DNA from: Veillonella sp. DNF00869
GTDB lineage: Bacteria; Bacillota; Negativicutes; Veillonellales; Veillonellaceae
Assembly: GCF_001553345.1 (NCBI RefSeq)
Contig: NZ_KQ960767.1
Coordinates: 1-60,448 of the forward strand
Reading direction: 5' to 3'
Length of the DNA: 60,448 bases
The notes beneath the pieces are model-generated. The model was not told where the DNA came from, did not search any database, and saw nothing but the letters and a program-made list of their open reading frames with translations. Both the position numbers and the translations under genes were made by a program. Position 1 is the stretch's first letter, and every line of letters starts with the position of its first letter. Shown here in pieces: positions 47,234-57,668 of this stretch.

Positions 47234-47262
47234 TTGCACTATTGACAACTTTATGATAATAT
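47234..47262 (+). promoter_or_regulatory. Promoter of the tig operon
   Basis: TTGCAC (47234-47239) and TAATAT (47257-47262) are 17 bases apart, with TG just before the -10. Confidence 0.5.
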
Positions 47263-47324
47263 TAAGAATGCAATATTAAAACTTATAATTTGGGTGTACT
47301 ATACCCTAAGGAGGAAATAGTTTC

Positions 47325-48653
47325 ATGAAAGCAACTGTAACTGCTGTTGATCAGCACAAGGTATCTATTACAATCGAAATTCCAGCGGAAGATGTGAAAA
47401 AAGGTTTTGCACAAGCTGTAAAACGCATCGCTGGTCAAGTTAATATTCCAGGCTTCCGTAAAGGTAAAGCACCTCGTAAAATTTTGGAAATGAACTATGG
47501 TAAAGAAGCTATCGCTGAAGAAGCGTTTGAATTATTAGCAGGTCGTGCTTATACAGAAGCACTTCGTGAAAATGAAATTATTCCTGTTAGTGAGCCAGAA
47601 ATCGATCGTGAACAATTCGAAGAAGGTAAAGATTTGATTTTCAAAGCTACAGTAGTTAAACAACCAGAAGTTACATTAGGCGACTACAAAGGCTTAGAAG
47701 TAGAAAAACAAGATGCTACTGTTACTGACGAGCAAGTAGAAGAACAATTAAACAATATCCGTAGCCAACAAGCTAAAATGGTAGCAGCTCCAGCAGATGC
47801 AACTGTACAAAAGGATGATTTTGCGACAATTGATTTTAAAGGTTTCATCGATGGCGAAGCATTTGATGGTGGTGAAGGTAAATCCTACCCATTACAAATC
47901 GGATCTGGCAGCTTCATCCCAGGCTTTGAAGATCAATTAATCGGTCACAAAGCTGGTGAAGATGTGACTGTCACTGTTTCTTTCCCAGAAGACTATTTCG
48001 TAGCAGAATTAGCTGGTAAAGAAGCAAAATTTGAATGTCATATCCATGATATTAAACGTAAAGAATTGCCTGAAATCACTGATGAATTCGTACGTTCCGT
48101 ATCTGTAGGTCAAGGTAAAACTGAACCAGCATACAATACAGCAGAAGAATTCAAAGCAGATCTTCGCAAACGTATGGAAGATGATGCTGCACGTCGCGCT
48201 ATTGACGCATACAATGCAGGTTTAGTGGAACTAGCTGTTAAAAATGCAACAGTAGATATTCCTGAAATCATGATTGAAGACCGTGCTGAGCAAATGGTTC
48301 AAGAATTAGCAATGAATCTTGAAGGCCGTGGTTTGAAATTGGAAGACTACTTAAAATTCTCTAACAAAACTATCGAAGCATTACGTGAAGAAAATAAAGC
48401 CGCAGCAGCAGAAAACGTTCGCGCTGACTTAGTATTAGATGAAATTGCAAAAGCAGAAAACGTTCAAGTTACTCCAGAAGATATGAACTATGAAATCTTT
48501 GCTATGTCCCAACAATTTGGTGCTGACCCTAAAGAAGTATACGATATCATTGTAAAAGAAGGCCGTGTATCTATGTTAGCAAGTTCTGTAGCACGTAAAA
48601 AAGCAGCTCGTTTCATCATAGAGAATGCTAAAGGTGCTGAAAAAGCTGAATAA
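47325..48653 (+). CDS. tig: Trigger factor
   Basis: This ribosome-bound chaperone and prolyl isomerase has 442 residues and three domains: an N-terminal ribosome-binding domain with the GFRKGKAPR signature near 43-51, an FKBP-type domain (about 160-245), and a C-terminal helical domain. AAGGAGG precedes the start. It leads the block with clpP, clpX and lon, the common Firmicute order. Confidence 0.96.
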   Translation: MKATVTAVDQHKVSITIEIPAEDVKKGFAQAVKRIAGQVNIPGFRKGKAPRKILEMNYGKEAIAEEAFELLAGRAYTEALRENEIIPVSEPEIDREQFEEGKDLIFKATVVKQPEVTLGDYKGLEVEKQDATVTDEQVEEQLNNIRSQQAKMVAAPADATVQKDDFATIDFKGFIDGEAFDGGEGKSYPLQIGSGSFIPGFEDQLIGHKAGEDVTVTVSFPEDYFVAELAGKEAKFECHIHDIKRKELPEITDEFVRSVSVGQGKTEPAYNTAEEFKADLRKRMEDDAARRAIDAYNAGLVELAVKNATVDIPEIMIEDRAEQMVQELAMNLEGRGLKLEDYLKFSNKTIEALREENKAAAAENVRADLVLDEIAKAENVQVTPEDMNYEIFAMSQQFGADPKEVYDIIVKEGRVSMLASSVARKKAARFIIENAKGAEKAE

Positions 48654-48687
48654 TTGCTAATGCAGGTACATGTATAAGAGGTGTTAG

Positions 48688-49287
48688 ATGTCTATGTATG
48701 TGCCAATCGTAGTAGAGCAAACTGGTCGTGGTGAGCGATCCTACGATATTTATTCTCGTCTATTGAAAGATCGAATTATTCTATTAAGTGGCCCCATTGA
48801 TGATACGGTAGCAAATAGTATCGTAGCGCAATTGCTGTTCTTAGAATCTGAAGATCCAGATAAAGATATTCACTTATACATCAATAGCCCAGGTGGTGTG
48901 GTAACAGCAGGTATGGCGATTTACGATACTATGCAGTACATTAAACCTGATGTGTCTACAATCTGTGTAGGCTCAGCGGCTAGTATGGGTTCATTGTTGC
49001 TCACAGCGGGAGCACCTGGTAAACGCTATGCATTGCCTCACTCTCGTATTATGATTCACCAACCATTGGGCGGTGTCCAAGGGCAAGCTTCTGAAATTGA
49101 AATTCATGCTCGTGAGATATTGCGTTTGCGAGAAGAATTGAATGGCGTGTTAGCACATCATACAGGTCAGCCTATTGAGGTGATTGCACAAGATACAGAT
49201 CGTGATAATTTCATGTCTGCAGAAGATGCAAAACGATATGGCTTAATTGATGAAGTGTTAACTCGTCCATCTTCAACAGAAAAATAA
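48688..49287 (+). CDS. clpP: ATP-dependent Clp protease proteolytic subunit
   Basis: The product has 199 residues. The catalytic Ser is S99 in GSAASMGS, His is H124 in MIHQPLGG, and the Asp lies near 173. ClpP forms the proteolytic chamber used by ClpX. The start has AGAGGTG upstream; an alternative ATG two codons later is possible. Confidence 0.97.
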   Translation: MSMYVPIVVEQTGRGERSYDIYSRLLKDRIILLSGPIDDTVANSIVAQLLFLESEDPDKDIHLYINSPGGVVTAGMAIYDTMQYIKPDVSTICVGSAASMGSLLLTAGAPGKRYALPHSRIMIHQPLGGVQGQASEIEIHAREILRLREELNGVLAHHTGQPIEVIAQDTDRDNFMSAEDAKRYGLIDEVLTRPSSTEK

Positions 49288-49299
49288 GGAGACAGGGGT

Positions 49300-50523
49300 T
49301 TGAATAAAGACGATAAAGAAAGACGTTGTAATTTTTGTGGTAGAGCAGAAACAGAAGTCGAACGATTAATAGCGGGCCCTAATGTATTCATTTGTAATGA
49401 ATGCATTGATGTATGCCAACATATTATTGAGGAAGACAAAATTGAAGAACTACCGGAGACGTTTGATTTAAACGATATCCCGACTCCAAAAGAGATTAAA
49501 GCTCATCTTGATCAATACGTAATTGGTCAAGATGACGCTAAAGTTTCCTTGGCTGTAGCCGTATATAATCATTACAAACGTTTGCAACATGATAATGTCA
49601 TCGATGATGTGGAACTACAAAAGTCCAATGTATTATTTATTGGACCTACTGGTAGTGGTAAAACATTATTGGCTCAAACATTAGCAAAAATGTTACAAGT
49701 ACCATTTGCCATGGCAGATGCTACTAGTTTGACAGAGGCAGGCTATGTAGGGGAAGATGTAGAGAATATTCTTCTTAAACTGATCCAAGCTGCCGACCAT
49801 GATATAGAGCTAGCTGAACGCGGTATCATCTACATTGATGAAATCGATAAAATTGCTCGCAAATCAGAAAATCCGTCTATTACTCGTGATGTATCTGGTG
49901 AAGGGGTACAACAAGCATTACTGAAAATCCTAGAAGGAACAGTAGCCTCTGTGCCACCACAAGGGGGACGGAAACATCCAAATCAAGAGATGTTACACTT
50001 AGATACAACAAATATCTTGTTTATTTGCGGTGGTGCTTTCGATGGCATGGAAAAAGTGATCACGAAACGAACTGCGAAAAAAACATTAGGTTTTGGTGCA
50101 GACATTCAAAAGAAAGAGGAACAAGATGTAGCCTCTATTTTAAAAGAAGTCGTACCAGAAGATTTACAAAAATTCGGATTAATTCCTGAATTTATCGGAC
50201 GATTGCCAGTGATGGTTACGCTCAGCCCACTTGATGAAGAGGCATTAATTAAAATTTTGACAGAGCCTAAAAATGCATTGACTAAGCAATACGAAAAAAT
50301 GCTGTCTTTAGATGATGTAAAATTAGTCTTTGAATCAGATGCACTCCGTGAGATTGCGAAAGAAGCCTTAGAACGCAATACGGGAGCACGCGGATTACGG
50401 GCCATTATCGAAAAAGTTATGAAACGTGTGATGTATGAAGTACCATCTATGAAAGATGTAAAAGAATGCATCGTAACAGATAAAGCGGTTCGTGGCGAAG
50501 AAGAGCCAATACTCAATAAATGA
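49300..50523 (+). CDS. clpX: ATP-dependent Clp protease ATP-binding subunit
   Basis: The product has 407 residues. The N-terminal zinc domain has Cys10, Cys13, Cys32 and Cys35. The AAA+ domain has GPTGSGKT (about 109-116), Walker B YIDEIDKI, and the sensor and C-terminal parts with RGLRAIIE. The start is TTG at 49300 with AAGGAG at 49287-49292. It unfolds substrates for ClpP. Confidence 0.96.
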   Translation: MNKDDKERRCNFCGRAETEVERLIAGPNVFICNECIDVCQHIIEEDKIEELPETFDLNDIPTPKEIKAHLDQYVIGQDDAKVSLAVAVYNHYKRLQHDNVIDDVELQKSNVLFIGPTGSGKTLLAQTLAKMLQVPFAMADATSLTEAGYVGEDVENILLKLIQAADHDIELAERGIIYIDEIDKIARKSENPSITRDVSGEGVQQALLKILEGTVASVPPQGGRKHPNQEMLHLDTTNILFICGGAFDGMEKVITKRTAKKTLGFGADIQKKEEQDVASILKEVVPEDLQKFGLIPEFIGRLPVMVTLSPLDEEALIKILTEPKNALTKQYEKMLSLDDVKLVFESDALREIAKEALERNTGARGLRAIIEKVMKRVMYEVPSMKDVKECIVTDKAVRGEEEPILNK

Positions 50524-50554
50524 GTCCACGCTGAAGAAATCAGATAGTAAAGGC

Positions 50555-50594
50555 AAAGAAACTCATTTCATAGGCGGAATGGGTTTCTTTTTAT
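50555..50594 (+). terminator. Terminator-like hairpin between clpX and lon
   Basis: AAAGAAACTCATT (50555-50567) pairs with AATGGGTTTCTTT (50578-50590) with one G-U pair, then TT. It ends about 20 bases before the lon start, so it either stops clpX transcripts or attenuates lon. Confidence 0.7.
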
Positions 50595-50614
50595 CATATA
50601 GTACTGGGGGTTCA

Positions 50615-52924
50615 ATGGAAACTAAACCTATGACATTACCGATGGTTCCCTTACGTGGAATGGTCGTATTTCCCAAAGTAGTAACACAATTAGATATTGG
50701 TCGTACTACATCTGTACAAGCTGTAAAGGCAGCTATGGATAAAGATCAATATTTAGTGGTATCTACTCAAAAAGATGAAAGTATCGAAAGTCCTACATTA
50801 GAAGAGTTAGGTCGTGTAGGGACAATTGTTAAAATAAATCAAATGCTTCGTTTGCCAGGTGGTGTAGTTCGTATTTTAGTAGAAGGTGTGACACGTGTTA
50901 ACATTGATACTATTCTAAGTACTGAACCTTTTTACGAAGCTGTTGTAACACCATTAGAGGTTATTCATGAAGACCCAATGGAAGAAGAAGCATATCGTCG
51001 CATTTTGCAATCTAAATTTGCTCAATGGGTAGAGGTTATTAAACCAACAACAGATGAAGGATTGGACCAAGTATTAGGCAGTGCTGATGCTAGTGAATGG
51101 GCAGATCAGGTAGCCTTTCTTGTACCTATCCAAACAAAGGTGCGTCAAAGCATTTTAGAAGAGTTATCTGTTAGCCGTAGATTGAATATGGTAGTTGGTG
51201 TATTAAATACAGAACTGCAAATCAATGATATGGAAAACTCTATCAATAACCAAGTTCGTCAATCTATGGAAAAAGCACAAAAAGAATATTTCTTGCGTGA
51301 AAAGATTCGTATTATCCATGATGAATTAGGTGATAAAATGGATCCTGATCAAGAGGCAGAAGAGTTACGAGAAGAGCTGGCGAAATTAGAGTTGCCAGAA
51401 GATATCCATAGTCGTATCGACAAAGAGATTACGCGCTATAGTCGTATGCCACAAATGATGCCAGAATCCAATATTTTGCGTAATTATATTGATTGGTTAT
51501 TGCAGCTCCCTTGGAATACCCTGTCTGATGATCGCTTAGAATTGAAAGAAGCCAGCGAGGTGCTTGATGGTGACCATTATGGTTTAGAAAAAATCAAGAA
51601 ACGGATTCTAGAATTTTTGGCAGTGCGCAAGTTATCTGGCAAACAAGGCGGTTCTATTTTGTGTTTAGTAGGGCCTCCAGGGGTGGGTAAAACATCCTTG
51701 GCAAGTTCTATTGCAAAAGCAATGAATCGTAAGTTTATCCGTGCTTCCTTAGGTGGTGTTCGAGATGAAGCTGAAATTCGTGGGCATCGTCGTACCTATG
51801 TAGGAGCCTTGCCAGGTCGTATGATTCAAGGACTAAAGAATGCTGGTACTCGAAACCCTGTATTCTTGCTTGATGAAATTGATAAGTTAGCGTCTGATTA
51901 TAAAGGGGATCCATCCTCTGCCTTATTAGAGGTGTTGGACCCTGAGCAAAATAGTACTTTCAGTGATCATTATATTGAAATTCCATTTGATTTCTCTGAT
52001 GTATTTTGGATTACTACTGCTAATGTAGCAGGGAATATTCCTAGACCATTATTGGATCGTATGGAAATCATCGAGCTCAGCAGCTATACAGAGGAAGAAA
52101 AACTAGAAATTGCTAAACGCTACTTAGTGCCAAAACAAATTGAAAAACATGGTTTACAAGAGCAAGGAGTGAAACTATCCGATGCCGTGTTAAAACGTGT
52201 GATTTCAGAATACACTCGTGAAGCTGGTGTACGTACCCTAGAAAAAACAATTGCTAAAATTTGCCGTAAATTGGCATTTGCTGTGGTTACAGAAGATGAA
52301 AAAGCACCAAAAGTAACGGTAAAGAATTTGGAAGATTATTTAGGTACCCCTAAATTTGTAGAAGAGTCTCGTGAAAAACAAGCTCAAGCAGGTCTTGTGT
52401 ATGGTCTTGCTTGGACCTCTGTAGGTGGCGTGGTATTGCCATGTGAAGCGACAACTATGCAAGGCACAGGGAAATTAAACTTAACCGGTAGTTTAGGCAA
52501 AGTGATGCAAGAATCTGGTCAAGCGGCTATGTCTTATATTCGTCATCGCCAAAGTGAGTTGAAATTACCAGAAAAATTCCATAAGGAACTGGATATTCAT
52601 GTTCACTTACCAGAGGGGGCTACGCCTAAAGATGGTCCATCTGCAGGTATTACAATGACCTTGGCCATTGTATCTGCTTTAACCGGTAGAAAAGTACGAT
52701 CTGATATTGCCATGACAGGTGAAATTACTTTACGTGGTAGAGTGTTGCCAATCGGTGGTTTGAAAGAAAAATTATTAGCTGCACTTCGCTATGGAGTGAA
52801 AGAAGTACTTATTCCTGAAGGTAATAAAAAGGATATCCAAGACTTACCAGATATCGTAAAAGAAGGATTGCTTATTACTCCTGTAAAAACGATGGAACAA
52901 GTATTAGAAAAGGCATTACTATGA
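50615..52924 (+). CDS. lon: ATP-dependent protease Lon
   Basis: The product has 769 residues. The N-terminal substrate domain is followed by the AAA+ domain with Walker A GPPGVGKT at 353-360 and LLDEIDKL, and by a C-terminal protease domain with the catalytic Ser676 in DGPSAGIT and Lys near 719. ATG 50615 has CTGGGGG at 50604-50610; the frame open from 50492 overlaps clpX and lacks homology to Lon. The stop overlaps ysxC by four bases. Confidence 0.96.
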   Translation: METKPMTLPMVPLRGMVVFPKVVTQLDIGRTTSVQAVKAAMDKDQYLVVSTQKDESIESPTLEELGRVGTIVKINQMLRLPGGVVRILVEGVTRVNIDTILSTEPFYEAVVTPLEVIHEDPMEEEAYRRILQSKFAQWVEVIKPTTDEGLDQVLGSADASEWADQVAFLVPIQTKVRQSILEELSVSRRLNMVVGVLNTELQINDMENSINNQVRQSMEKAQKEYFLREKIRIIHDELGDKMDPDQEAEELREELAKLELPEDIHSRIDKEITRYSRMPQMMPESNILRNYIDWLLQLPWNTLSDDRLELKEASEVLDGDHYGLEKIKKRILEFLAVRKLSGKQGGSILCLVGPPGVGKTSLASSIAKAMNRKFIRASLGGVRDEAEIRGHRRTYVGALPGRMIQGLKNAGTRNPVFLLDEIDKLASDYKGDPSSALLEVLDPEQNSTFSDHYIEIPFDFSDVFWITTANVAGNIPRPLLDRMEIIELSSYTEEEKLEIAKRYLVPKQIEKHGLQEQGVKLSDAVLKRVISEYTREAGVRTLEKTIAKICRKLAFAVVTEDEKAPKVTVKNLEDYLGTPKFVEESREKQAQAGLVYGLAWTSVGGVVLPCEATTMQGTGKLNLTGSLGKVMQESGQAAMSYIRHRQSELKLPEKFHKELDIHVHLPEGATPKDGPSAGITMTLAIVSALTGRKVRSDIAMTGEITLRGRVLPIGGLKEKLLAALRYGVKEVLIPEGNKKDIQDLPDIVKEGLLITPVKTMEQVLEKALL

Positions 52925-53613
52925 AGAAAAAACCAGCAGTAAAACGCCATCCAAAACCAGTGTATACTAGAAAAGAGATAACAGGTCCACGTATCATCGC
53001 AGCAAAATATATAGCGTCTGCGGTAAAGGCGGATCAATACCCAGAAGGTGATACCATTGAAATCGCCTTTTTGGGACGATCCAATGTGGGAAAATCTTCT
53101 TTGATTAACTCTTTGTGTAATTATAGAGGATTAGCACTGGTCAGTGGTACGCCGGGTAAAACGAAAACGATCAACTTCTTTAGTATAGAATCAAAAGAAG
53201 ATTTACCAGATGATATGGAACGTCGTTTTGATTGGTTCTTAGTGGATTTACCAGGGTATGGATATGCTAAAACAGGAGGCTCCAATACCAATATTTGGTC
53301 TTCTTTTATTGCTAATTACATTTTACAAAGCGAACGGATGATGCTACTTTGTTTACTTATTGATGGGCGTCATCCAGAGTTGCCCATTGACCAGGAGGCC
53401 TTTGATTGGTTGCAATCACACGGCGTACCTTTGCAAATTGTGGTAACAAAAGCGGATAAGTTAAAAATGAATGAGCGACAAAAACAGTTAAAAACTATTG
53501 AAGAGCGATACCCAACAGGGTATCCACCAATTTTGTATAGCTCTTTAAAGCATACAGGTCGTGATCGTTTATTAGCACGTATTAATGCAGTCTTATTGGG
53601 GGAAGAGGAATGA
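52921..53613 (+). CDS. ysxC: Ribosome-assembly GTPase YsxC/EngB
   Basis: The product has 230 residues. G1 is GRSNVGKS at 52-59, G3 is DLPGYG near 116-121, G4 is TKAD near 178-181, and G5 is YSSLK. An acidic stretch ([10 protein letters not shown]) between G2 and G3 and a basic N-terminal tail make it longer than the usual 195-200 residues. It is coupled to lon by a four-base overlap and to the prenyl synthase by another. Confidence 0.94.
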   Translation: MKKKPAVKRHPKPVYTRKEITGPRIIAAKYIASAVKADQYPEGDTIEIAFLGRSNVGKSSLINSLCNYRGLALVSGTPGKTKTINFFSIESKEDLPDDMERRFDWFLVDLPGYGYAKTGGSNTNIWSSFIANYILQSERMMLLCLLIDGRHPELPIDQEAFDWLQSHGVPLQIVVTKADKLKMNERQKQLKTIEERYPTGYPPILYSSLKHTGRDRLLARINAVLLGEEE

Positions 53614-54581
53614 GTATTCTTACAGATGCACAAATGAAACTGCGCGTATCTAAAGATTTAGAGCGTGTAGAAACATATTTGCAACAATCTCTACAAACTG
53701 GTGCAGAAGATTTTAATGCACTCATTCGTCCTCTTTCCGCAGGGGGCGGCAAGCGATTACGGGCGCAATTGTGTTTGTTGATTGCTTTGAGTGGAGATTC
53801 TAATCAAGAAGATAGAGTGCGTATGGCGGCGGCTATTGAGATGCTGCACTTGGCTACACTCATTCATGATGATGTGTTAGACCAAGCAGAAGTACGCCGA
53901 GGAGTTACGTCCATTCATTGCACAAAAGGCAATAAAGTGGCCATCCTTAGTGGAGACTATTTATTTGCTAAAGCATTTGGTATTGTAGCTGAAATCGGGT
54001 CCATTCCATGTTTGACCATTTTTTCTGAAATTATTTCTGCCTTGGTAGAAGGCGAATTTATGCAAATGGAAGATGTGTACCGATTAGATCAAGGTACAGA
54101 ACGATACCTATTAAAAACACAAAAGAAAACAGCAGATTTCATTGAAGGTTGCTTAGCATTAGGTGGTATTCTTGGTGGATGGTCAGAGGAGCATATTCAA
54201 TTATTGCGCACCTATGGTCATGGCTTGGGCATGGCATTCCAAATTACTGATGATGTGATGGATTATCGTGAGCAAACGGTCACTACAGGTAAGCCAGTCG
54301 GTAAAGATGTGAAAGAAGGTATTTTGACCTATCCTTTATTGTCTGTCGTAACTCCTGACAATACAACGCATGTAACGAATATGATTGAAGACATTCGCAA
54401 TGGAAAAGATACAAAGGAATTGATGGAGTATGTGACGGCTAAAGGTGGTATCGATCAAGCCTTAGCTCTTGAGGCAACATATCGTAAACAAGCGGAGACA
54501 GCCCTACAACAACTACCATCTTTCAAAGGAAAAGATATTTTGGAAACTGTTCTTGAGAAATTGTCGAACCGTAAGGTGTAG
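53610..54581 (+). CDS. Trans-polyprenyl diphosphate synthase
   Basis: The product has 323 residues. The first aspartate-rich motif is HDDVLD at 86-91, the second QITDDVMDY near 213-221; GGGKRLRAQL near 45-54 carries the pyrophosphate-binding Lys and Arg. It belongs to the long-chain group (IspB/HepT-like), which makes the side chain of menaquinone. Small residues before the first Asp motif fit a long product, but the exact length cannot be told. It would work together with MenA, encoded at 23589. Confidence 0.88.
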   Translation: MSILTDAQMKLRVSKDLERVETYLQQSLQTGAEDFNALIRPLSAGGGKRLRAQLCLLIALSGDSNQEDRVRMAAAIEMLHLATLIHDDVLDQAEVRRGVTSIHCTKGNKVAILSGDYLFAKAFGIVAEIGSIPCLTIFSEIISALVEGEFMQMEDVYRLDQGTERYLLKTQKKTADFIEGCLALGGILGGWSEEHIQLLRTYGHGLGMAFQITDDVMDYREQTVTTGKPVGKDVKEGILTYPLLSVVTPDNTTHVTNMIEDIRNGKDTKELMEYVTAKGGIDQALALEATYRKQAETALQQLPSFKGKDILETVLEKLSNRKV

Positions 54582-54582
54582 T

Positions 54583-55437
54583 ATGAAAGAATTTCAAGTA
54601 AAAAACTTTGAAATGAGTGCCAAACGTCCATCCTTGAATAGTGTCATAGAACAAAGAAAGCGTCTTGCTCAACAACAGGTAGAGCAAGACGCCTTGTTGC
54701 AACAGGATACCTATACAGAAACAGAAGCGAAACTTATGCAAGAGGCGTCCTCCATGTCTGTGGTGGATCACTTAAGTGAACTTCGCACACGTTTAGTAAT
54801 CGCTATAGTGGCAATTATTATAGGTACCTTGGGGGCGTACTATTATGTGGAAGATATTCTGCAAATTTTAGTGGCACCAGCAGGAAAATTATATTATACA
54901 AAACCAACAGAAGCCTTTTTTACATATATGAAGATTTCCTTAGTAGCAGGTTGTATTGTATCTAGTCCTGTATGGTTTTATCAGATTTGGGCTTTCATTG
55001 TACCGGCCTTGTCGAAAGGCGAGAAGAAGGTCACTTTTATGGTGGTGCCTACAGCGGTGGTCTTATTTGTGGTAGGTGTACTATTTTCATATTACTTAGT
55101 ATTGCCTATGGCTATTCAGTTTTTTATTGGCTTTGGTACAGATGAATTACAACCATTATTTTCTATAGGGCAATATATCGATTTTGTGATTGCCTTTATT
55201 TTACCCTTCGGAATTACGTTTGAACTGCCGCTTATTTTGATTGCTTTGGGTGTACTGGGTATTCTTTCATCTGATCGATTACGGGAATATAGGAAAATGT
55301 TTATTCTCTTGGCTTTTATTATCGGTGCAGCTATTTCTCCGACCCCAGATATGTTATCACAAACTATGATTGCGGGACCTATGATTTTACTCTATGAAAT
55401 TAGTTATGGTGTATTACGATATATTGTAAAAGTATGA
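54583..55437 (+). CDS. tatC: Twin-arginine translocase subunit TatC, with N-terminal extension
   Basis: The product has 284 residues. The TatC core begins near residue 58 with MSVVDHLSELRTRL and has six membrane segments. The first 57 residues form a charged, Gln/Glu-rich extension not usual in TatC (about 240-260 residues). The start at 54583 follows the prenyl synthase stop by one base, with AAGG as a weak site; a later start would be at ATG 54754. No tatA gene is in the window. Confidence 0.88.
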   Translation: MKEFQVKNFEMSAKRPSLNSVIEQRKRLAQQQVEQDALLQQDTYTETEAKLMQEASSMSVVDHLSELRTRLVIAIVAIIIGTLGAYYYVEDILQILVAPAGKLYYTKPTEAFFTYMKISLVAGCIVSSPVWFYQIWAFIVPALSKGEKKVTFMVVPTAVVLFVVGVLFSYYLVLPMAIQFFIGFGTDELQPLFSIGQYIDFVIAFILPFGITFELPLILIALGVLGILSSDRLREYRKMFILLAFIIGAAISPTPDMLSQTMIAGPMILLYEISYGVLRYIVKV

Positions 55438-55514
55438 GCATTTGGTTCATATTATGTTCATAATTATAGTGTATACTGATTCAGAGACTAATTAGTGTAT
55501 ATAAAGGATGTAAT

Positions 55515-56162
55515 ATGAGACGAAAAATAATCATAGGTATCCTGAGTATTTGTGCTATTATATCTGCTGCAGTAGGCACATGGTATTGGTATAATGCCAA
55601 GCAAAATAGTATATCTATGGAGTCCACATCGATGGATGCGGACACTGTTAAGCTAAAAAAGGTGGCTTTACCAGAAACAAAAGTTGTGCCCACAACAGAT
55701 AAGGTAGAAGCTAATGATGGACCTGACCCTATTATGGTAGATGCCAAAGGGGCAGTTAATCTGTATAAAAAACAATATCCAACGGCGCAAATTAAAGGGA
55801 TAACCTTTGCAGAACAAGATGGACGCAAAAGCTACGAAGTAGCAGGTGTTTCTTCGGAGGCTGGTCATAGTGTGATGATTGATGCAACCACTGGCCAAGT
55901 TCTAAGTGCAGAAGTAGATACAGCACCAGAAAATTTAAAAGAATCTACAGCTATCGACTTAGGAAATGTAATTAATCCTGATGAGGCAAAGCAAGTGGCT
56001 ATTACTATTTTAGGTAGTAGTGCTCGTCTAATACGATGGGAACTTGAAACAAAAGAATATGTGGCTAGATACCATATGGTATTAGATGTGAACGGTGACA
56101 TTATGTATGTTGTTATTGATGCTAATTCCAGTCAGGTAATCGAAGTGACTAAAGAAGGATAA
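55515..56162 (+). CDS. Membrane-anchored protein with PepSY-like repeats
   Basis: The product has 215 residues: an N-terminal membrane helix (about 5-26), a Ser/Thr/Lys linker, then two similar modules (about 78-135 and 150-215), each with an alanine/lysine helix followed by strands, the second ending VVIDANSSQVIEV, as in PepSY domains. It would face the periplasm. The site AAAGGATG precedes ATG 55515. The gene seems to be a single unit with its own terminator. Confidence 0.75.
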   Translation: MRRKIIIGILSICAIISAAVGTWYWYNAKQNSISMESTSMDADTVKLKKVALPETKVVPTTDKVEANDGPDPIMVDAKGAVNLYKKQYPTAQIKGITFAEQDGRKSYEVAGVSSEAGHSVMIDATTGQVLSAEVDTAPENLKESTAIDLGNVINPDEAKQVAITILGSSARLIRWELETKEYVARYHMVLDVNGDIMYVVIDANSSQVIEVTKEG

Positions 56163-56198
56163 AAGCTATTCAATCCAAAAAGGTTGAATAGCTTTTTT
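56161..56198 (+). terminator. Terminator of the PepSY gene
   Basis: AAGCTATTCAA pairs with TTGAATAGCTT around a 10-base loop, followed by TTTT. It overlaps the stop codon on one side and also faces the queC stop. Confidence 0.88.
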
Positions 56199-56201
56199 GT
56201 G

Positions 56202-56891
56202 TTATTTCTGTTGTAATAATGGATCTACCATATCATTATCCATGAAAGCTTGTTCTCGATCACGGCATGTGCCACATGTATGGCATGGGGTAGAACCCCC
56301 TTCATAACAAGACCAGGTAAGGTGGTAAGGAACCTGTAAACGCAATCCTTCTTGTATGACTTGGGATTTGTTCATATCATTGAGAGGAGCATAGAGGCGC
56401 ACTTTGTTATAAGAACCGATGTAAATGGCTTCATTCATATGATGGTTGAAGTCAGGTCGACAGTCTGGGTACGCATTGCCTGCAGCATCATCAGCATGGG
56501 CGCCGATATAGATGGTCACTTCTTCCTCTGGGTATAGACTGAGGGCTAAGCTAGCAGCCATGGAGAGGATGAGACCATTGCGGAATGGTACATAGGTAGA
56601 TACGGAACCGGTTTCTGCAATTTGTTCACCATAGGTGCGGTGATCGATACTTTCAGTAGAAGAAGATAAGAGGGACGAGTTGGAATAGGACATTACCTGA
56701 GTCAGGTCCAGTTCATAATGAGGAATGCCATAATAGTTGGCAATGGCTTTGGCGGAATCTAATTCTTTTTTGTGCTTTTGCCCGTACCAAATGGACAGGG
56801 CGCTCACATTGTCTGTGCCGAGAACATCGATGGCCATGGCTAAGCAGGTAGTGGAATCTACGCCGCCACTGGATAATACTAATGCTTTCAT
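56202..56891 (-). CDS. queC: 7-cyano-7-deazaguanine synthase
   Basis: The product has 229 residues. The ATP-pyrophosphatase loop SGGVDST is at 8-14, and the zinc site is built from CYEGGSTPCHTCGTCRD near 193-209. It makes preQ0 for queuosine in tRNA. No queD, queE or queF is present, so the other steps are encoded elsewhere. The start has GAAAGG upstream on the minus strand. Confidence 0.94.
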   Translation of the reverse strand: MKALVLSSGGVDSTTCLAMAIDVLGTDNVSALSIWYGQKHKKELDSAKAIANYYGIPHYELDLTQVMSYSNSSLLSSSTESIDHRTYGEQIAETGSVSTYVPFRNGLILSMAASLALSLYPEEEVTIYIGAHADDAAGNAYPDCRPDFNHHMNEAIYIGSYNKVRLYAPLNDMNKSQVIQEGLRLQVPYHLTWSCYEGGSTPCHTCGTCRDREQAFMDNDMVDPLLQQK

Positions 56892-56993
56892 AGGAAACCT
56901 TTCATGGAAATAAAAAAATTATAAGTGAGTACTGACATAGAACAGATGATGTACTATAATAGTAAGGATAAGATTGTTATAAAAGGAGATAGT

Positions 56994-57668
56994 ATGCGTT
57001 TACGTAGAAAACCATGGATTGATGAAGCAATCCTAGAATATAATACATATACTGTACTAGAGAATCACGAAGTTTTCAAGGGAAAATGGCGTGAAAGTTT
57101 TGCAGATCCATCTAAACCTTTATATATGGAATTAGGGACGGGAAAAGGCAAGTTCATTGCTGGTATGTGTGAAGCCCATCCAGAAGCAAACTTTGTGGGC
57201 TTTGAAGTGCAAATTGGAGTGCTATACTATGCCGCTCAAAAGTTATTTGAACAACAAGCTGAGAATGGTAAAGTGAGCTTATTTGATATTGCGGGGATTG
57301 AAGAAGTAGTAGCACCAGGAGAGGTAGACCGGTTCTATATTAACTTCTGCGACCCATGGCCAAAAGCTAAGCATGCGAAACGTCGATTGACCTATCACAC
57401 CTTCCTAGATCGATATGCACGATTGTTGAAGGAAAATGGAGAAATCCACTTTAAAACAGATAATGAAGGCTTGTTTATGTTCTCTTTGGAGGAGTTTACA
57501 AACTCTGGTTGGACATTAAAAAATGTAAGTTATGATTTACATAGTACGGATATGCCTAATGTGCGCACAGAATATGAGGAAAAATTTAGTGCCAAAGGGC
57601 AGCCAATTTTCCGCTTAGAGGCTATTAAGCCAGCTAAAGGAAGTGATACGACAGATGCAGGAAAATAG
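56994..57668 (+). CDS. trmB: tRNA (guanine46-N7)-methyltransferase
   Basis: The product has 224 residues. The SAM-binding motif is ELGTGKGKFI (about 43-52), and the catalytic stretch FCDPWPKAKHAKRRL lies near 118-132. ATG 56994 has AAAAGGAG upstream; the frame open from 56925 has no site. The stop overlaps the next gene by 14 bases. Confidence 0.94.
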   Translation: MRLRRKPWIDEAILEYNTYTVLENHEVFKGKWRESFADPSKPLYMELGTGKGKFIAGMCEAHPEANFVGFEVQIGVLYYAAQKLFEQQAENGKVSLFDIAGIEEVVAPGEVDRFYINFCDPWPKAKHAKRRLTYHTFLDRYARLLKENGEIHFKTDNEGLFMFSLEEFTNSGWTLKNVSYDLHSTDMPNVRTEYEEKFSAKGQPIFRLEAIKPAKGSDTTDAGK

